A stretch of DNA of 64,000 bases from Flagellimonas okinawensis. GTDB taxonomy: Bacteria > Bacteroidota > Bacteroidia > Flavobacteriales > Flavobacteriaceae. Both the position numbers and the translations under genes were made by a program. Of the stretch, positions 60,892 through 64,000 are shown piece after piece; position 1 is the stretch's first letter; each line of letters starts with the position of its first letter. The stretch lies in NCBI RefSeq assembly GCF_029194005.1, contig NZ_JARFVA010000001.1:310001-374000 (forward strand). Direction: 5' to 3'. The notes beneath the pieces are model-generated. The model searched no databases. It was not told where the DNA came from and worked only from the letters and a program-made list of their open reading frames with translations.

Positions 60892-62802
60892 TTACTTCAC
60901 TTCTTCGAAGTCTACATCCTCTACGTTATCACCTTCAGAGGCGCCTCCAGCTGTATCTTCAGCACCGGCTGAAGCTCCTGCTCCATTAGCCTGTGCATCG
61001 GCCTGTGCTTTGTACATTTCTTCGGAAGCTACTTTCCAAGCTTCGTTGATTTTCTCCAAAGCTGGCTCTATAACCGCTAGGTCCTTACCTTCATAAGCTT
61101 TCTTCAACTCTTCCAAAGCATCTTCGATAGGTTTTTTCTTGTCATCGGACAATTTATCACCGAACTCGCTCAATTGCTTTTCTGTTTGGAAGATCATTGC
61201 ATCAGCCTCGTTCAACTTATCAGCTGTCTCCTTGGCTTTTTTATCCGCTTCGGCATTTGCCTCGGCTTCTGCCTTCATCTTTTGGATTTCCTCCTCTGTC
61301 AATCCAGAAGAAGCTTCAATTCGGATATCCTGAGATTTACCAGTAGCTTTATCTGTTGCGGAAACCTTGATAATACCGTTGGCATCAATATCAAAAGTCA
61401 CTTCAATCTGAGGTGTACCTCTTGGTGCTGGTGGAATACCATCCAAGTGGAACCTACCGATTGTTTTGTTATCCGCTGCCATAGGTCTCTCTCCTTGCAA
61501 TACGTGGATTTCAACCGAAGGTTGATTGTCCGCAGCAGTTGAGAATACCTGTGATTTCTTGGTTGGAATCGTAGTGTTCGCCTCAATTAACTTGGTGAAC
61601 ACGCTTCCCATAGTTTCGATACCCAAAGAAAGTGGGGTAACATCCAACAGAAGTACGTCTTTCACGTCTCCCGTCAATACACCACCTTGGATAGCGGCAC
61701 CAATGGCCACAACCTCATCCGGGTTTACACCTTTGGATGGTTTTTTACCGAAGAATTTCTCAACGGCTTCCTGTACAGCCGGGATACGGGTAGAACCACC
61801 TACCAAGATAATCTCGTCAATATCACTTTTAGAAAGTCCTGCAGATTTCAATGCTTTCTCACAGGGATCAATTGTTCTTTTTACCAAATCGGCAATCAAC
61901 TGCTCAAATTTGGATCTGGACAATGTTCTTACCAAGTGCTTTGGTCCTGAAGCTGTTGCTGTAACATAAGGCAAATTGATTTCTGTCTGTGCAGAAGAAG
62001 ACAACTCGATTTTTGCCTTTTCAGCAGCCTCTCTTAAACGTTGAAGCGCCATTGGGTCTTCACGAAGGTCCATATCTTCATCTTTCTTGAACTCTTCGGC
62101 CAACCAATCAATTATTTTTTGGTCAACATCGTCACCACCCAAGTGGGTATCACCATCCGTGGCCAATACCTCGAATACCCCATCACCTAATTCAAGAATG
62201 GAAACATCGTGTGTACCACCACCAAAGTCAAATACTACAATTTTTTGCTCGGTGTCCTTTTTATCAAGTCCGTATGCCAAAGATGCGGCAGTTGGTTCAT
62301 TGATGATTCGTTCCACGGTTAGACCTGCGATTTCACCAGCTTCTTTGGTGGCCTGTCTTTGTGAATCGTTAAAGTAAGCTGGAACGGTAATTACCGCTCT
62401 AGTTACATCTTGCCCCAAGTAGTCCTCTGCAGTTTTCTTCATTTTTTGAAGAATCATGGCAGAAAGCTCTTGTGGAGTATACAAACGACCGTCTATATCA
62501 ACCCTTGGGGTATCGTTATCCCCTTTTACCACATTGTAAGGAACCCTGTTGGCCTCCTTGCTGGATTCTGAGTATTTGTTACCCATAAATCTCTTAATGG
62601 AATAAATCGTTTTGTGAGGGTTGGTTACGGCTTGTCTTTTTGCAGGGTCACCTACTTTGATTTCCCCACCTTCAACAAATGCGATCATCGATGGAGTGGT
62701 ACGCTTACCTTCGGCATTTGGAATTACCACTGGCTCGTTACCTTCCATTACAGAGACGCAGGAGTTGGTCGTACCTAAGTCTATACCTATAATCTTGCTC
62801 AT
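60892..62802 (-). CDS. dnaK: Hsp70 chaperone DnaK
   Basis: 636 residues. ATPase domain with [36 protein letters not shown], the substrate domain ([23 protein letters not shown]) and a lid ending in a flexible Gln/Ala/Gly-rich tail and acidic EEVK end. It is alone, without grpE or dnaJ adjacent. No CIRCE or sigma-32 element was recognised upstream. Confidence 0.98.
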   Translation of the reverse strand: MSKIIGIDLGTTNSCVSVMEGNEPVVIPNAEGKRTTPSMIAFVEGGEIKVGDPAKRQAVTNPHKTIYSIKRFMGNKYSESSKEANRVPYNVVKGDNDTPRVDIDGRLYTPQELSAMILQKMKKTAEDYLGQDVTRAVITVPAYFNDSQRQATKEAGEIAGLTVERIINEPTAASLAYGLDKKDTEQKIVVFDFGGGTHDVSILELGDGVFEVLATDGDTHLGGDDVDQKIIDWLAEEFKKDEDMDLREDPMALQRLREAAEKAKIELSSSAQTEINLPYVTATASGPKHLVRTLSRSKFEQLIADLVKRTIDPCEKALKSAGLSKSDIDEIILVGGSTRIPAVQEAVEKFFGKKPSKGVNPDEVVAIGAAIQGGVLTGDVKDVLLLDVTPLSLGIETMGSVFTKLIEANTTIPTKKSQVFSTAADNQPSVEIHVLQGERPMAADNKTIGRFHLDGIPPAPRGTPQIEVTFDIDANGIIKVSATDKATGKSQDIRIEASSGLTEEEIQKMKAEAEANAEADKKAKETADKLNEADAMIFQTEKQLSEFGDKLSDDKKKPIEDALEELKKAYEGKDLAVIEPALEKINEAWKVASEEMYKAQADAQANGAGASAGAEDTAGGASEGDNVEDVDFEEVK

Positions 62803-63006
62803 CGTATCTAAAGTTATTCTGTTTAAAATTCTTTTTTATCTCGCTCTTAAAATGTCAATGATTATGCCATGGGCTAGAATATGACAAGGTGTCAGATTAT
62901 TGTCAAATCTCAATAAAATCCAGAAAAAATTACCATAACCCTAATCCATATTAAAAAAGGATCTTGGATATTTAAATATTCGCATTTTTATCCCGTTTAG
63001 CTTCCT

Positions 63007-63014
63007 ATATTTGA
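63007..63014 (+). promoter_or_regulatory. Bacteroidota-type -7 box before serine dehydratase
   Basis: TATATTTG, 18 bases before the ATG at 63033. No -33 TTTG at the right distance. Confidence 0.5.
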
Positions 63015-63032
63015 CATTGTAAATTGAGTTTA

Positions 63033-64000
63033 TGGAGTGTATTAGTGTGTTTGATATGCTAAAAATAGGTGTTGGGCCTTCTAGCTCTCACACCTTGGGG
63101 CCCTGGCGCGCTGCCGAACGTTGGATCGCTGAACTGGAAGAACAACATGTTTTTGAAAATGTCCGGTCCATAAAGGCATATTTATATGGGTCGCTTTGCT
63201 TAACCGGTAAAGGACACGCAACGGACATTGCAGTTGTAATGGGTTTGTTAGGTACCGACCCAGAGACAGTAGATATTGACAGTATCTCAGGAAGTATTGA
63301 CAGGATAAAGACTGATAACACACTCCTGTTTGGCGGTAAAAGAGAAATTCCATTCAATTTTCTCGACGATATACTTTTTAAAAAAGAGTTTCTTCCTTTT
63401 CATGCCAACGGTATACGCTTCGAAGCTGAATTGGACAACGGAAAAACCTTGGAAGAGACCTATTATTCCATTGGAGGTGGTTTTGTGGTAAAAGAAGAAC
63501 GCATACACGCCAAGGAAAACAAAGAAACATTCAAAACCTTTCCGCACCCGGTAAAAACTGGGGACGAATTGCTACAACACTGCAATGCGCAAAATAAATC
63601 CATCTCACAAATTGTGATGGAAAACGAGCTTTCACTTAGAACCGAATCCGAAATTGACGAAGGTATTGCCCGTATCTGGAACACCATGTTGGAATGTATG
63701 TACGTTGGTTGCCATACCGAAGGTAAACTCCCTGGAGGTTTAAACGTAAAGCGTCGTGCATACGAAATGCATCAAAAATTAAAGGGAAATGCTCCCTACT
63801 CCAATCCCCAGGAATGGCTTGAAAGCATCAGGGAAACCGAGGTCAGGTTCCGTCAGATCATAAAATGGGTAAGTTGTTTTGCGCTCAGCGTAAACGAAGT
63901 GAACGCTTCATTGGGTCGAGTAGTTACCGCTCCTACCAATGGAAGTGCAGGAGTCATCCCCGCCGTGTTGATGTACTACATGGTGATTGAAAACCACGAT
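63033..64000 (+). CDS. sdaA: L-serine ammonia-lyase (iron-sulfur type), 5' part
   Basis: Cut by the right edge of the window; about 322 codons are visible from ATG 63033. [31 protein letters not shown] is the classic start of the [4Fe-4S] L-serine dehydratase beta region, followed by [13 protein letters not shown] and, near the edge, [18 protein letters not shown] from the catalytic half. The enzyme turns serine into pyruvate and ammonia. Single-chain form as in E. coli SdaA. The iron-sulfur cysteines expected later are only partly in view. Confidence 0.93.

Overview
The window looks like chromosome from a marine-type member of the Flavobacteriaceae (Bacteroidota). The evidence is AT-rich intergenic DNA, promoters of the Bacteroidota type (TAnnTTTG -7 box), abundant SusC/TonB-plug, PD40 and LES-type lipoprotein genes, and a CTnDOT/flavobacterial-style tyrosine integrase. 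I cannot name the genus from the sequence alone.

Layout. (1) 1-10.3 kb is core genome: the end of an NhaC antiporter, a peroxiredoxin/thioredoxin/small-protein operon, dgkA, then a tight run ftsK-lolA-lptF/G-ribB(A), followed convergently by a DegT-type aminotransferase and a TauE/SafE permease. (2) 10.55-20.09 kb is a roughly 9.5-kb integrative and mobilizable element in the 3' end of tRNA-Ser(UGA). It is bounded by a 14-bp direct repeat and carries similar integrase arm-type sites at both ends. It holds an integrase, an AbiEi/AbiEii abortive-infection pair, a relaxase/MobC mobilization module, a TOPRIM primase and an SF3-like helicase flanking an iteron-like repeat cluster, an excisionase-like HTH protein and a surface lipoprotein. 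It also holds fossils of older elements: a decayed relaxase tail and a tRNA-Ala 3' fragment next to tandem 11-bp repeats. (3) 20.1-37.5 kb is accessory chromosome: a CE1-like esterase, acetyltransferase, amidohydrolase, PD40 lipoprotein, a broken serine hydrolase, an NmrA/DUF1772/AraC group, a beta-helix protein, a NarL-type regulator with a TPR histidine kinase nearby, and an HTTM pair. (4) 37.6-46.4 kb is a nearly complete molybdenum-cofactor operon (cysteine desulfurase, XdhC, MobA/MocA-like, MoaD, MoeB-rhodanese, MoaE, a MoaC-MoaB fusion, MoaA, MoeA) ending in a TauE permease and faced by a ModE-type DNA-binding protein. No molybdoenzyme is in the window. (5) 46.5-49.0 kb is an arsenic operon (ArsR, DUF6428-like, phosphatase-family arsenate reductase, Acr3) with a duplicated operator. 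(6) 49-64 kb holds lipoproteins, a TlpA-like thioredoxin, DoxX, DUF4421, a K+/H+ antiporter, a PD40 protein, a response regulator with Glu in place of the phospho-Asp, a TonB-plug protein without a barrel, dnaK, and the start of L-serine dehydratase.

How parts work together. The mobile element looks able to excise (integrase plus HTH), be nicked (relaxase, MobC, candidate oriT hairpin) and replicate (primase, helicase, iterons), but has no type IV secretion genes, so it would need a helper. The Moco operon couples sulfur supply to MoaD thiocarboxylation and Moco finishing. The ars operon is a standard reduce-and-export pathway under ArsR.

I did not find one clearly unprecedented multi-gene system. 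The most informative leads are the layered mobile element with its candidate oriT, iterons and fossils; the RibBA whose cyclohydrolase half has lost its zinc ligands; the response regulator with a built-in Glu; and the barrel-less TonB-plug protein.
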